Shown: positions 55,078 to 64,000 of the stretch, piece after piece
How positions within the stretch are numbered: the first letter of the stretch is position 1
Layout: every line of letters begins with the position of its first letter
Assembly (NCBI GenBank): GCA_963762425.1
Contig: CAVXKY010000024.1
Span: forward strand, 248,001-312,000
Reading direction: 5' to 3'
Length of the DNA: 64,000 nucleotides
From: REEB95 sp963762425
GTDB lineage: Bacteria; Pseudomonadota; Alphaproteobacteria; ATCC43930; CGMCC-115725
Translations under genes and position numbers: made by a program
The notes under the pieces: generated by a model
Seen by the model: only the letters and a program-made list of their open reading frames with translations
Told to the model about the DNA's origin: nothing
Database searches by the model: none

Positions 55078-56350
55078 ATGACCGCCTCTTTCGCGCGCAA
55101 CAACCCCACCAAGCCCGCCGGCGGCGGAGCCGCAAAACCTTCGGACGCCGGAGCCGCCAAGACCCGCGAAATCCGCCCGGCCCGCTTTCGACTGGCAGGA
55201 TCCGCTCCTGCTCGATGCCGAATTGTCCGAGGACGAGCGCATGGTGCGCGACGCCGCGCGCGCCTATGCCCAGGACAAGCTCGCGCCGCGCATCCTCAAA
55301 TCCTTCCGCGAGGAACGCTTCGACCGCGAGATCATGAACGAGATGGGCCAGTTGGGATTCCTCGGCTCGACGCTGTCGGGCTATGGCTGCGCCGGCGTCA
55401 ATTACGTGTGCTACGGGCTGGTGGCGCGCGAGATCGAACGCGTCGACAGCGGCTACCGCTCGGCCATGAGCGTGCAATCCTCGCTGGTGATGTACCCGAT
55501 CTTCGCCTTCGGCACCGAAGAGCAGCGCAAGAAATTCCTGCCCAAGCTCGCCACCGGCGACCTCGTCGGCTGTTTCGGCCTGACCGAGCCCGATTTCGGC
55601 TCCGACGCCGGCGGCATGAAGTCGCGCGCCCGCAAGGTGGACGGCGGCTATGTGCTGAAGGGCAGCAAGATGTGGATCAGCAATTCGCCCATCGCCGACG
55701 TCATGGTGGTGTGGGCGAAATTGCAGGACGACAAGGACACGATCCACGGTTTCATCCTGGAACGCGGCATGAAGGGGCTGACCACGCCCAAGATCGAGGG
55801 CAAGTTCTCCTTGCGCGCCTCGGTCACGGGCGAGATCGCGATGGACGACGTGTTCGTGCCCGAGACGAACCATTTGCCCGGCGTCACCGGACTCAAGGGG
55901 CCGTTCTCCTGCCTCGACAATGCGCGCTACGGCATTTCCTGGGGCGTGCTGGGCGCCGCCGAATTCTGCTGGTTCGCCGCGCGCGACTACACCCTTTCCC
56001 GCATCGCCTTCGGCAAGCCTTTGGCCGCCAACCAGCTCATCCAGAAGAAGCTCGCCGACATGCAGACCGAGATCACGCTCGCCCTCCATGCCTGTCTGCG
56101 CCTGGGGCGGCTCAAGGACGAGGGCAAATCGACGCCCGAGATGGTGTCCATGCTGAAGCGCAATTCCTGCGGCAAGGCGCTCGACGTCGCGCGCGCCTCG
56201 CGCGACATGCATGGCGGCAACGGCATCGTCGACGAATACCACGTCATCCGCCACATGATGAATCTGGAAACCGTCAACACCTATGAGGGCACGCACGACA
56301 TCCACGCCCTCATCCTCGGCCGCGCGCAGACCGGCATCGCGGCCTTTTAG
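55078..56350 (+). CDS. gcdH: Glutaryl-CoA dehydrogenase-type acyl-CoA dehydrogenase, one frameshift
   Basis: A flavoenzyme that oxidatively decarboxylates glutaryl-CoA to crotonyl-CoA in lysine/tryptophan and aromatic breakdown. From 55223 the frame reads MSEDERMVRDAARAYAQDKL through GCFGLTEPDFGSDAGGMKSR to NTYEGTHDIHALILGRAQTG; Glu in YEGTHD is the catalytic base typical of GcdH. The expected N-terminus FDWQDPLLLDAELSEDER lies upstream in the same frame, with no start codon. A preceding Ala/Pro/Lys-rich lead from ATG 55078 (MTASFARNNPTKPAGGGAA) is in another frame and joins near 55184. I infer a one-base error. Confidence 0.85.
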
Positions 56351-56482
56351 ATTTTCAGGCCGCGCTCGCAGCCGCCACTCCAACCCCGCTCGCGCGGCCT
56401 GGGTTGCCCATTGCGCTTGGCGATTGGCGACAAGCGCCAGTCGCGGGGCCGGCAGGGCCGTGCGAGCAGATTAAAAGGCGGC

Positions 56483-56488
56483 TATAAT
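56483..56488 (+). promoter_or_regulatory. Consensus -10 element for the DUF3108 gene
   Basis: A perfect TATAAT lies 41 bases before the DUF3108 ATG. No good -35 is present at 16-18 bases, so it may need an activator. It is the only promoter-like signal in the 179 bases after gcdH. Confidence 0.45.
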
Positions 56489-56529
56489 AGTTCACCGATC
56501 CTAATCGGCGTGGTCCTCAAGGGAGTCCC

Positions 56530-57351
56530 ATGCAACGACGCGCGTTTATGACGATTGCCGGCGGCGCGGTCCTGTTCCTGGCCAGCGCCGGGCTCGCCGC
56601 TCCGTCAAGCGGGGGCCGAGGAGATCGCCGCCCTCTACCGCGCGAGCTATGCCGGCCTGCCGGCCGGCGAGGTGCGCTTCCGCTTCGCCGGCGACGGCGC
56701 GAGTTACCGCTATGAGGTCGGGGTCGAGTCCGCGGGTCTGCCGCGCCTGATCACGCATCTCCGCGGCACCGCCGAAGGCGAAGGCCGGTTCGCGGCTGAC
56801 GGCCATGCCGCGCCGCTGCGTTACGATGTGCTGTACGATCTGCGCCAGCGGCGCGACAGCCGCATCTCCATGCGCTTCGTCGGGTCGCCCGGCGATGTCA
56901 TAGCCGAGCGCGCAGCCGCGGACACCAGCCGAAAGCCGCCGCTGCCGGATCTCTATCGGCGCAACGTGCTCGATCCGATCGCCGCGATGGCGGCCATCCG
57001 CCGCGGGCTCTGGGTCCAGCTGCCCGCTCCGGCGCACGACTTTACCGTCCCGGTCTATGACGGCGCGCGCCGCTTCGACATCCTGGTTCATATCGTCTCG
57101 GCCGGGGCCATGGCGGGGAAAAAGACGATGTGATCCGCCTGCTGCTCACGCTCCAGCCGATCGCCGGCTTCAGGGCGGAATCGAGCGAAGATGGCGACCC
57201 CGAGAACGCGTCGCGCCCGGTGGAGGCGGTGTTCACCGACGACGCCAATCTGGTTCCGCTCTCGATGCGGGCGACGGTGTGGTACCTGCCGATGGTCGTG
57301 ACCTTCGACCATTTCTGCAAGAGCTTCGCTGCTTGCGGCGGCGGTTCCTGA
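56530..57351 (+). CDS. DUF3108 periplasmic protein, two frameshifts
   Basis: DUF3108 proteins are periplasmic with unknown function. The start MQRRAFMTIAGGAVLFLASA gives a signal peptide with a Tat-like RR. After a run of five G near 56607 the frame shifts to GAEEIAALYRASYAGLPAGE and continues through LRGTAEGEGRFAADGHAAPL to VHIVSAGAMAG. A second shift in GGGGAAAAA near 57118 leads to IRLLLTLQPIAGFRAESSED and WYLPMVVTFDHFCKSFAACG. Both breaks are in homopolymers, so I infer sequence errors. The stop overlaps the MlaC gene (TGATG). Confidence 0.7.
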
Positions 57352-57956
57352 TGCGCGTAAGCGGGCGCGGCCTGCTTATCGCCGGGGCATTGCTGGCCGC
57401 GCTGTCGCTCGGCCCTGCCCGCGCCCAGACCGGCAGCGCGATGGATTTCATGAACAAGCTCGCCGGTCAGGTGGGCGTGCTGGTCGACGATCGTCGATCG
57501 GCCGAGGCGGTGCGAAGGCAGGAATTCCAAACCCTGTTCGACAACGCTTCCGACAACCACGAGATGGCGCGCTTCGCGATCGGCCGTTATTGGTCGCAGC
57601 TCAATGACGAGCAGCGGCGGCAATACATGGATTTGTTTCCCGTCTACATGGCCGGCTACTACTGGAAAACCTTCAGCATCTATTACGGCTCGAATTACGC
57701 GGTGCTGTCCGAAAAGACCGACGCCAACGGCCGCACCGTCGTCCACACCCAGATCCAACTGACCAACGACCGGCCGGCGGTCCGCGTGGATTGGTACCTC
57801 ATGCGCGAGGGCGGCGCGTTCAAGATCGTCGATGTCGAGATCGAGGGGCTGAGCCAGAACCTGTCCTACCGCGATTATTTCGCCGATATCATCCAGCATA
57901 ACGGCGGCGACGTGTCGGTGGTGCTGGACACCATGCGCCAGCACCCCAACGGGTGA
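57351..57956 (+). CDS. MlaC/Ttg2D-family phospholipid-binding protein
   Basis: MlaC proteins carry phospholipids through the periplasm between outer membrane and inner-membrane ABC complex. The 201-residue product has a signal peptide (GLLIAGALLAALSLGPARAQ). Family features are MARFAIGRYWSQLNDEQRRQ, YMDLFPVYMAGYYWKTFSIY and VRVDWYLMREGGAFKIVDVE. It overlaps DUF3108 by TGATG. The rest of the mla operon (mlaFED) is not in the window. Confidence 0.85.
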   Translation: MRVSGRGLLIAGALLAALSLGPARAQTGSAMDFMNKLAGQVGVLVDDRRSAEAVRRQEFQTLFDNASDNHEMARFAIGRYWSQLNDEQRRQYMDLFPVYMAGYYWKTFSIYYGSNYAVLSEKTDANGRTVVHTQIQLTNDRPAVRVDWYLMREGGAFKIVDVEIEGLSQNLSYRDYFADIIQHNGGDVSVVLDTMRQHPNG

Positions 57957-57988
57957 TCGCGGCAAGGATTGATTCGAGGTTCGTCACG

Positions 57989-58951
57989 ATGCGGCCGCCC
58001 CGTTCATTTCGGATATTTCCGGCCGCGCGGCGGATCGCGCTGGCTGCCGCGGCGGTTGCGGGAATGATGCTGATCGCGCTCTTTTGGCTCGACGCCACCA
58101 CGCCGGATCTCTGGCTTTTGCGCCCGGCTCCGCGAGCGGTTGAAACCGGCGCGGCGGACGTTCCCGGCCACTACACCTCGGGCGGACGCGTGGTCTCGCG
58201 GCTCAATCTCGCCGGCCCGGATGCCATGCCCATCGAGGCGGCGGTGAGCCGCCCGCTCATCAACGAGTGGCGGCTGCCGGTGATCATCCTGATCGGGGGT
58301 TTCGACACCGGCGAGCGCAGCGTCGACCGGGTATCCGAACCCGGCGCGAACGTCGTGATCGGCTACGGCTATCCGGATTCCGGCGTGCTGAAAGCGGACG
58401 GAAATCCGGTCGAGAAACTTTTCCTGGCGCAGCGCAGCGCGCATCGCGTGCCGGGCCAGATCGCGGCGCTGGCCGAATGGGCGGCGGCGCAGCCCTGGGC
58501 CGATCCCCATCGCGTGGTTCTGGTCGGCGTCAGCCTGGGAGCCATCCTCGCGCCGGCGGCGGCGCAGGCAATGGATGAGGCCGGCGTTCCCCCGGAAGCG
58601 ACCGTGTTGGCCTATGGCGGAGCGGATCTCGAGGCGCTTGCCGGCGCCAATCTCCGCCGGTTGCCGTCGCTCTGGCAAAGGCCGGCGGCTTGGACGATCG
58701 CGCTGGCGTTGCGCCGCCTGGAGCCGGCGCGCTATCTGCCCGGCCTCAAAGGCGCGGTGCTGGTGATCCACGCATCCGATGACCGCTTCATCCCCGAGCG
58801 ATCGGCGGTGCTGTTGGACCGGCTGGCGCCCGCTTCCCGGACCATCGTCACGCTGCCGGGCGGACATGTCCTGCCCGACGATGCCGGGGTTCTGGCAGCG
58901 CTGAACGCGGCCGCGAAACAGTGGCTGGTCCGGATCGGCGCGGCGAATTGA
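57989..58951 (+). CDS. Alpha/beta-hydrolase, membrane-anchored or secreted
   Basis: A 320-residue alpha/beta-hydrolase. An N-terminal hydrophobic segment (RIALAAAAVAGMMLIALFWL) suggests a membrane anchor. The nucleophile elbow is GVSLGA (Ser about residue 185). The acid is probably in HASDDRFIPE (about 270) and the His in PGGHVLPDD (about 299). An alternative GTG start at 57953 overlaps the mlaC stop and would couple the genes. The substrate is unknown; the neighbourhood suggests lipid or envelope work. Confidence 0.75.
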   Translation: MRPPRSFRIFPAARRIALAAAAVAGMMLIALFWLDATTPDLWLLRPAPRAVETGAADVPGHYTSGGRVVSRLNLAGPDAMPIEAAVSRPLINEWRLPVIILIGGFDTGERSVDRVSEPGANVVIGYGYPDSGVLKADGNPVEKLFLAQRSAHRVPGQIAALAEWAAAQPWADPHRVVLVGVSLGAILAPAAAQAMDEAGVPPEATVLAYGGADLEALAGANLRRLPSLWQRPAAWTIALALRRLEPARYLPGLKGAVLVIHASDDRFIPERSAVLLDRLAPASRTIVTLPGGHVLPDDAGVLAALNAAAKQWLVRIGAAN

Positions 58952-58985
58952 GATCAAGCGGCCGGAAGTGAAGGCAAGACGGCGG

Positions 58986-59492
58986 TCACGCCTTAGTCTT
59001 GCGCAAGGTTTTTTCCAGTTTGATGCCCAATTTTTTCATCATGACGAGCAGAATGGCGTTTTGATATTCGAGATGACGCAGAATAACCTCGATCTCCTGT
59101 TCGGCCCTGACGTTCACCTCCAGATCGTGGTCGGCGCGCAATTCGGCGTGACAGCCCAGGATGTTCTGCCCCACCATGATGAGGGGCATCAGCAGGATCT
59201 GGATTACGTTGGATATGAACAGCCAGAACACGAAAGCCATCGGCGGATCGAACTGAAGCGATTTCGGCGCCAGCAGATTCCAGCCCAGCCAAAGCACGGT
59301 CCACGCCAGGATCGCGAGGAAAAATCCCATCGTGCCGACGCTGTTTGTGATCCACACCGCCAATTTGTCGAGCGGCGTAATTCTTTTGGCGGCTTCTTGG
59401 TTGACGTTTCGCAGGGCACGCCGGCGCTTCATCACTTCTTCGATCGAAGGCGGCGGCAGCAACGCCGCTTGCGGTAGGGTTGTCCGTGCCAT
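58986..59492 (-). CDS. DUF1003 membrane protein
   Basis: A 168-residue protein with two hydrophobic helices (FFLAILAWTVLWLGWNLLAP and MAFVFWLFISNVIQILLMPL) and charged ends, the DUF1003 pattern (KLAVWITNSVGTMGFFLAIL). The C-terminal part is a helix with many Glu and Lys, like other members (VNVRAEQEIEVILRHLEYQN). The function is unknown. It is convergent with the hydrolase. Confidence 0.85.
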   Translation of the reverse strand: MARTTLPQAALLPPPSIEEVMKRRRALRNVNQEAAKRITPLDKLAVWITNSVGTMGFFLAILAWTVLWLGWNLLAPKSLQFDPPMAFVFWLFISNVIQILLMPLIMVGQNILGCHAELRADHDLEVNVRAEQEIEVILRHLEYQNAILLVMMKKLGIKLEKTLRKTKA

Positions 59493-59650
59493 GGATCGGG
59501 CTATTCCGGCGTAGGGGTGCGGGATGGCATTTCGCAGAACTCCACTCTGGCGCGTGAGACGCGTGCTGCCGGATCGGTCGGGATCAAGGATACAACAAAA
59601 TCCGCCATTTCCAAGCCGTCCATGCCGGTAACTTCATCCGGCAATCGCCT

Positions 59651-59686
59651 AAAAGCAAAACGGCCGGTCCCGCCAAGGACCGGCCG
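59651..59686 (-). terminator. Intrinsic terminator of the MarR-type gene
   Basis: A 10-bp stem (CGGCCGGTCC and GGACCGGCCG, 6-base loop) lies 26 bases after the MarR stop. On the minus strand it is followed by TTTTGCTTTT. A canonical rho-independent terminator. Confidence 0.85.
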
Positions 59687-59711
59687 ATTTCTTGCCAAAG
59701 GATAAGGTGAG

Positions 59712-60191
59712 TTACGCGGCCGAGGTGAAGGCCAAATTGCGCGAGCCGAGTTCGACCGTCTGGGTCCAGAAGCGCTCGAGCCGGCGCAGCGTCTTGTGCG
59801 CGTTGGCCAGATCCTCGGCCGAGACCACGCCCTGGCCGAGCGCGCCGATGTGGCGGTCGTGCATCTTGTTGACCTTGTCGTGCAGCGCCAGGCCCTTTTC
59901 GGTCAGGCGGACGCGCACCGAACGGCGGTCATGCGGCGAACGCTCCTGCACGATATAGCCGTTCTCGAGCATCTTCTTGACGTTGTAGGAGACGTTGGAG
60001 CCGAGATAGCAGCCGCGCAGCGTCAACTCGCCGACCGTCATCTCGAGGTCGCCGATGTTGTAGAGGATCATCGCCTGCACGTTGTTGATGTCGTGGACGC
60101 CGTTGGTGTCGAGCTCGAGCTTGATCACTTCGAGGAACTGGCGGTGGAGACGTTCGACCAGCGCGATCACGTCCATATAGGCGGTTTGCAT
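59712..60191 (-). CDS. MarR-family regulator, LdtR-like
   Basis: A 159-residue winged-helix regulator resembling LdtR of rhizobia and Liberibacter, which controls L,D-transpeptidase and stress genes. Motifs are VMDIINNVQAM-like (GVHDINNVQAMILYNIGDLE), LTLRGCYLGSNVSYNVKKML (the recognition helix) and ERSPHDRRSVRVRLTEKGLA (the wing). The 250 bases upstream are AT-rich (CTTAAATAAAGTCTTAA) and probably hold the promoter. It ends at an intrinsic terminator. Confidence 0.85.
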   Translation of the reverse strand: MQTAYMDVIALVERLHRQFLEVIKLELDTNGVHDINNVQAMILYNIGDLEMTVGELTLRGCYLGSNVSYNVKKMLENGYIVQERSPHDRRSVRVRLTEKGLALHDKVNKMHDRHIGALGQGVVSAEDLANAHKTLRRLERFWTQTVELGSRNLAFTSAA

Positions 60192-60445
60192 TGTTGCCTC
60201 GGCCTTGGCTTGAAACTGAATTCCAGGGCCAAGATTACGCTCTGCCGGGTTAAGACTTTATTTAAGCGAAATATCCCTCGCACTCTCGGCGAGGAATCGG
60301 CGCATTGCCGGGAAATCCGGGCGCACCGTCCCGCCCCGGTTTAACCTTCGGGTAAGCATATCGGGAAACCGCGCCCCATTTTAAGGGAGCCGACATCAGG
60401 GCCGGCATAAATTGGCGCGCGGATCGATGCCGCGGGGGCAAATTG

Positions 60446-61445
60446 ATGTTTCGTCGTCTGGCAAAAGCGCTCGGCAACCGCAAGACAAGGGCGGAACCGT
60501 TCGGCCCGGCGCCGCTGCAGGGCGCAGATCGGCCTGGCGCTGACGCGGGCGGCGGCCACCGCGCCGCTTCGCGTCATCGACCCGAAAGAGCCGCGGAGCT
60601 GGGAGTTCTACGGCTTCAGCCAGCACGGCGAAGACGGCATCGTCGATTATCTGTGCAGCCGCCTCTTGAACCCGGCCCGCTTTTTTTTCGAGATCGGCGC
60701 GGCGAACGGGATCGAAAACTGCACCGCCTGGCTGGCCTTCGCCCGGTCCTATGGCGGCGTGTGGGTCGAAGGCAATCCGGCGCTTTGCCGGCAGGCGCGC
60801 GCGGCCATCGCCAAGACGATCTGGAACGTCCATGTGGTCAACCGCTTCGTCGATCCGGACTCCGTGCCGGCGCTGTTGAAGATGTGTCCCTTTCGCGCGC
60901 CGGACGTCTTCAGCCTGGACATCGACGGCATCGATTATCATGTCGCCTCCCGGATCCTAAAGCTCGGCTGCCGGCCGAAGATCTGGGTGGTGGAATACAA
61001 TTCGGTGTTCGGGCCCGAGCGTGCCGTGTCGGTTCCCGACACGCCGGGTTTCGATCGTTGGGCGATGCACCAATCGGGCCTTTATTACGGCTGTTCGATC
61101 GGCGGCTGGCGGTCGCTGTTCGCGGCCCACGGATACGCCTTCGTCGCGGTCGAGCAGAGCGGCGTCAACGCCTTCTTCATCGATCCGGCGGAATTTCCGG
61201 CTGGCTTCGCCGAGGGCTTGCGCGGCGAAACTTTCCGGAACAACGACGGCGACTTCAACGAAGCGACGCGCCCCTATAAGGACGCCGCCGGCGACGACGT
61301 TCTCCCCGCCCGCGATTGGCGCGCGCAGTACGAACGCATCGCGGCGTTGCCCTTGGTCGAGATTTCGTTAGCGGCGGCGGCTATTTCGACTTGTGATAGC
61401 CGACCATGCCGCCCCAGATGCTCTTTTCGCAGGTCACGTTGCTGA
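60446..61445 (+). CDS. FkbM-like SAM-methyltransferase-fold protein, one frameshift
   Basis: The core (from about 60570) has FYGFSQHGEDGIVDYLCSRL, FFFEIGAANGIENCTAWLAF, WVEGNPALCRQARAAIAK, FSLDIDGIDYHVASRILKLG and VVEYNSVFGPERAVS, a pattern of FkbM-like methyltransferase-fold proteins of unknown role. The N-terminal lead MFRRLAKALGNRKTRAEPFG is in another frame and joins near 60524 (a missing base after CAGGGCG). The C-terminal end may also be shifted: the present reading overlaps the convergent methyltransferase by 65 bases, while a one-base shift would stop at 61371. Confidence 0.65.
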
Positions 61446-62190
61446 AGCCGACCAGGCGAAACACCTCGGACAGCTCTTCCGGCGTGTAGAAATTCGAGAT
61501 CGCATCCTTGAAATAGCCGCGGCATTGCCGGGACGCTTCGGTCGATCCGAAAATCCACGAGGTCCAGGCCAGCGACAGGCGCAGGAAGCGCAGATAAAAC
61601 CATTCGACCACGCGGTTGCTCGGTTTCAGCATGTCGCAATGATAGAATTCCCCGCCCGGCTTCAGCACGCGCAGGATCTCGGGCAATACCTTGTCCAGCC
61701 GCAGATGACGCGACGCGGCCTGCAGCGTGATGACGTCGAATGAATTGTCCGGAAACGGCAGTTCATGCACGTCGTGAATCACGCTTTCGATGCGAACGCC
61801 GTATTTCCTGGCGCGGCGCTGGCCTTCTTCCTGCATGTTCCGGCTGCGGTCGATCGCGGTGACCGAAATCTTCGGCTCCTTGCGCAACAGCCGGATGCCG
61901 ATGTCGTTGGTGCCGGCGCAGACGTCGAGCACCTTGTAGCCGGGTTCCAGCTTGATCGTCCTGACGAACTGCCAAACCCAAATTTCCCACAAGCCCAGGC
62001 TCGCGACGATGTTGCCCGGCCGGTAATATTTCGGCACATCCTCGAAAACCTTGGGAATCAATTCGCCCCAGGTGCGGGAGAAGAGCGAACGCCGGCGCTT
62101 TTCCCGTTGATTGAAGATTGCCGGCGACATCGAAATGGATTCGGCGCCGTTCATCGCGAAACTTTTTCGGTACAAAGCTTGCCCCTTCAT
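61381..62190 (-). CDS. UbiE/COQ5-like SAM-dependent methyltransferase
   Basis: A class I methyltransferase of 269 residues with a UbiE/MenG-like pattern. Motif I is KVLDVCAGTNDIGIRLLRKE (about residue 84), motif II DNSFDVITLQAASRHL (about 144) and motif III ILRVLKPGGEFYHCDML. FYLRFLRLSL and FGSTEASRQCRGYFKDAI then YTPEELSEVFRLVGF follow. A quinone or another lipid could be the substrate; no ubi or men genes are adjacent. The start MKGQALY has GAGGGGG upstream. Confidence 0.8.
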   Translation of the reverse strand: MKGQALYRKSFAMNGAESISMSPAIFNQREKRRRSLFSRTWGELIPKVFEDVPKYYRPGNIVASLGLWEIWVWQFVRTIKLEPGYKVLDVCAGTNDIGIRLLRKEPKISVTAIDRSRNMQEEGQRRARKYGVRIESVIHDVHELPFPDNSFDVITLQAASRHLRLDKVLPEILRVLKPGGEFYHCDMLKPSNRVVEWFYLRFLRLSLAWTSWIFGSTEASRQCRGYFKDAISNFYTPEELSEVFRLVGFSNVTCEKSIWGGMVGYHKSK

Positions 62191-62403
62191 CCTGTTCCCC
62201 CTCAATATCTCATGGATTCATTGGATGAATACCCATGGATATTAACGCAACCGCCGGTGAAAACTCCACGGCGAAGATTGGGTAGCGCAAACGCCCTCCG
62301 GCCATAAATGCGGAAAACTACGTATCCGATATGCGGGAATCTACGTATCCGCTATGTGGTATTTTCCGCCGTCAAAACGGCCCCCGTCTTCAAAACCGGG
62401 GAC

Positions 62404-62976
62404 CTAAGGCGCAACGCCGAGACGCTGCAGGCCCTGCTGCGACCGGCCGTCATCTGGATCAAGCCGTAACGCCGCGCGGTAATCCGCAATCGCCTGATCG
62501 CGTTGGCCGAGCTTCTCGTAGATCTCCGCCCGGGTTTCGATGATGCTGGCGCTCCGCGGCGCCAGATCGACCGCCTTGTTGGCGTCGGGCAGGGCTTCCG
62601 TGTCCCGGCCTGCCAGGTGATAGGCCCAGGCGCGGTTGATAAAGACCTCGGCGTTATTGGGCGAGAGCCCATCACCTTGGTGTAGTCGGCTATCGCCTTG
62701 TCGTAGAGGTGCTTGCTGTTATAGGCGATGCCGCGATTGTTGTAGGCCATGGAAAGGCTGATCATGCTTTCGTTGCCGCCTGGATGATCGCGCTGCAGCC
62801 GCTGATCCTGAGATCGGGGTCGTCGCTCGTGCACTGAGCCCAGTTTTCCGCCCTGCGGCATCCTGTTTGGCCTGCTCCGCTTTCTTCTGCTGCGCTTTGC
62901 TCTGCGCATCCGTGTTCTGCGCCCAAGCCGGGAACGCCACGAGCACCAAGGCCAAGCCGATCAAAATCCTTCGCAT
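62404..62976 (-). CDS. Secreted TPR-repeat protein, about three frameshifts
   Basis: A periplasmic tetratricopeptide-repeat protein recoverable only across frames. The N-terminus MRRILIGLALVLVAFPAWAQ is a signal peptide, followed by a Lys/Gln/Ala-rich stretch. Near 62855 the frame moves to AENWAQCTSDDPDLRISGCS. Near 62768 it moves to SMAYNNRGIAYNSKHLYDKA. Near 62672 it moves to LSPNNAEVFINRAWAYHLAG, then ALRLDPDDGRSQQGLQRLGV and the stop at 62404. At least three TPR units are seen. I infer sequence errors. The partner is unknown. Confidence 0.7.
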
Positions 62977-63052
62977 CCTTCGCACGCGCTCTCCGCTCAT
63001 GCCGATCGGGCAAGTATAGGCGGAACCCGGACAACCCGGCTATGATCCGGAG

Positions 63053-63469
63053 ATGGCGAAAATCCCCGCCGCGTTGCGCTTCGCCGCCGAAGGGGTGCAG
63101 GTCTATGTCTGCGCCGCCGCCGAGGGCGGCTTTGCCTGGCGCCTCAAGGGGCCGGAGGCAAAGCTGTTTGACGCTTCGGGCCGGGAAGCCGGCACGCATT
63201 TCGCCGGCCCGACCTGGCAGGGGGCCGACGGCAGCGCGGTGGTCGGCGAAGTCGTCGCCAATTCGCCGGCGCCGCAAGCGGACGCGATCCCCTGGCTGCT
63301 GTTGCGCGCCGCCTCGCATCGCGGCAACGGGATTTTCTCGGGCGTGAACTACATCCTGCGCGTGGAGACCAGCGGCGGGTTGGCGCCGAAATCGGGCTGC
63401 GCCGCCGATCGCCGGGCGCCGAAGCGCCGCGTGCCCTATCGCGCGGTTTATCTTTTCTTTCACGGCTAG
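63053..63469 (+). CDS. DUF3455-family protein
   Basis: A 138-residue protein matching the DUF3455 pattern: IPAALRFAAEGVQVYVCAA, WRLKGPEAKLFDASGREAGT, HFAGPTWQGADGSAVVGEV, AIPWLLLRAASHRGNG and FSGVNYILRVETSGG with CAADRRAPKRRVPYRAVYLF. Members usually have a signal peptide; this reading begins MAKIPAALRF and has none. The export signal may be lost, unnecessary or hidden by an upstream indel. The function is unknown. It is divergent from the TPR gene. Confidence 0.8.
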   Translation: MAKIPAALRFAAEGVQVYVCAAAEGGFAWRLKGPEAKLFDASGREAGTHFAGPTWQGADGSAVVGEVVANSPAPQADAIPWLLLRAASHRGNGIFSGVNYILRVETSGGLAPKSGCAADRRAPKRRVPYRAVYLFFHG

Positions 63470-63527
63470 ACGATTGAAGAATTGGCGAACGATCGTGCCG
63501 AACGTTCTCATACAGGAAAGCTGATCC

Positions 63528-64000
63528 ATGGCCGAAAGCAAAACCGGCGTCCGCGTCGTGATTTCAAAAGACGGCCCCTATCGCGTTTCGGGAGAAATCC
63601 CGCTTTCCCGGCAGACCATCGTCACGGATGAAGAGGGCGGTTCCGAGACCTGGCAGGAGGGCAAGACCTTCCCGGCGCAGGAAACCTATGCGCTGTGCCG
63701 GTGCGGCCAATCGAAGAAGAAGCCGTTCTGTGACGGCACGCATACGCAAATCAAGTTCGACGGAACGGAAACCGCCAGCCGCGAGCCTTATCTCAAGCAG
63801 GCGCGACTGCTCGACGGCCCCGTCCTGGCGCTCACCGATGCGGAGAGCCTGTGCGCGTTCGGGCGTTTCTGCGATCCGCACGGCAAGGTGTGGAACCAGG
63901 TCGCGCGCAGCGACGAACCCCGGATACGTGCGAGTTTCGTCCGGCAAGTGGAAAATTGCCCGGCCGGCCGCCTGGTGGCTTGGGACAAGGCGGCGGGGAA
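63528..64000 (+). CDS. CDGSH iron-sulfur protein with divergent 4Fe-4S-type domain (cut by window edge)
   Basis: The reading runs from ATG 63528 off the right edge, giving about 157 residues. An N-terminal beta domain leads to LCRCGQSKKKPFCDGTH, the 3Cys-1His CDGSH motif that binds a 2Fe-2S cluster (about residues 58-72). A second Cys-bearing part follows (LCAFGRFCDPHGKVWNQV and VENCPAGRLVAWDK), typical of bacterial CDGSH proteins that carry a divergent 4Fe-4S-like domain. The Fe-S or redox role is unknown. Confidence 0.88.
   Translation, partial: MAESKTGVRVVISKDGPYRVSGEIPLSRQTIVTDEEGGSETWQEGKTFPAQETYALCRCGQSKKKPFCDGTHTQIKFDGTETASREPYLKQARLLDGPVLALTDAESLCAFGRFCDPHGKVWNQVARSDEPRIRASFVRQVENCPAGRLVAWDKAAG

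Noticed and set aside
59501..59698. 65-codon minus-strand reading between DUF1003 and the MarR gene
   Set aside because: It spans the intrinsic terminator and has no ribosome site or family resemblance.
60240..60300. CtrA box upstream of the MarR-type gene (TTAA-N-TTAA in an AT-rich stretch)
   Set aside because: The spacing is eight rather than the required seven bases, so the match is not convincing.

Overview
The window is GC-rich bacterial chromosome with the gene order of an alphaproteobacterium. Three conserved blocks point to this class: rplM-rpsI-argC; the CBP3 chaperone-DUF177-rpmF-plsX-fabH-ihfA-merR-tRNA-Pro run; and rpiB-glyA-nrdR-ribD-ribE-ribB-ribH-nusB-thiL-hppA. A MucR/Ros zinc-finger regulator, an LdtR-like MarR regulator, a class I PHA synthase and a proton-pumping pyrophosphatase fit. 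I cannot fix the order or genus from sequence alone. No gene-free gap exceeds about 300 bases, and I see no rRNA, CRISPR array, prophage or insertion sequence.

Layout. 1-7.9 kb: recJ (cut by the window edge), glpX, hom, an OmpA-type lipoprotein, phaC, argC, rpsI, rplM. 8.0-11.2 kb: a coupled three-gene unit of a protein with two tandem ferritin-like di-iron domains, an HpnL-type flippase-like membrane protein and a hotdog thioesterase. 11.8-23.1 kb: a metal-acquisition region. One arm runs leftward (DUF2946 protein, TonB-dependent receptor, ExbB, ExbD, TonB). The other runs rightward (Fur/Zur-type regulator, ZnuA-, ZnuC- and ZnuB-like ABC transporter, a second TonB-like protein). A SUMF1-fold protein and a DUF1007-NicO transporter pair follow. 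Dyad-symmetric candidate operators lie in the two divergent intergenic regions. 23.1-27.7 kb: a liv-type amino-acid ABC operon. 27.9-31 kb: enoyl-CoA hydratase, a CoA-binding protein and a DUF3311/sodium-solute symporter pair, the last badly broken. 31-37.7 kb: small genes, tRNA-Pro(GGG), then the fatty-acid/phospholipid block. 37.7-46.9 kb: hppA, thiL, nusB, riboflavin genes, nrdR, glyA, rpiB. 47-54 kb: mucR, an MFS carrier and a second liv operon. 54-64 kb: an MsrQ-like haem membrane protein, glutaryl-CoA dehydrogenase behind an FNR-type box, DUF3108-MlaC-hydrolase, and assorted small genes ending in a CDGSH protein cut by the window edge.

Reading caution. Many conserved genes here need one-base frame corrections to read through: DUF177, hppA, thiL, nusB, ribB, ribE, ribD, livF, gcdH, DUF3108, the FkbM-like gene and the TPR gene. 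Several lie in homopolymers and several genes are normally essential, so I infer uncorrected sequencing indels rather than gene decay. The symporter at 29.5-31.0 kb carries so many lesions that true decay is also possible.

Most co-directional neighbours overlap by ATGA, GTGA or TGATG, which indicates translationally coupled operons. The metal region appears to join outer-membrane import, its own energy-transducing complex, an inner-membrane ABC importer and a metal-sensing repressor in one locus. This is an inference from gene content; the metal is probably zinc but is not proven.
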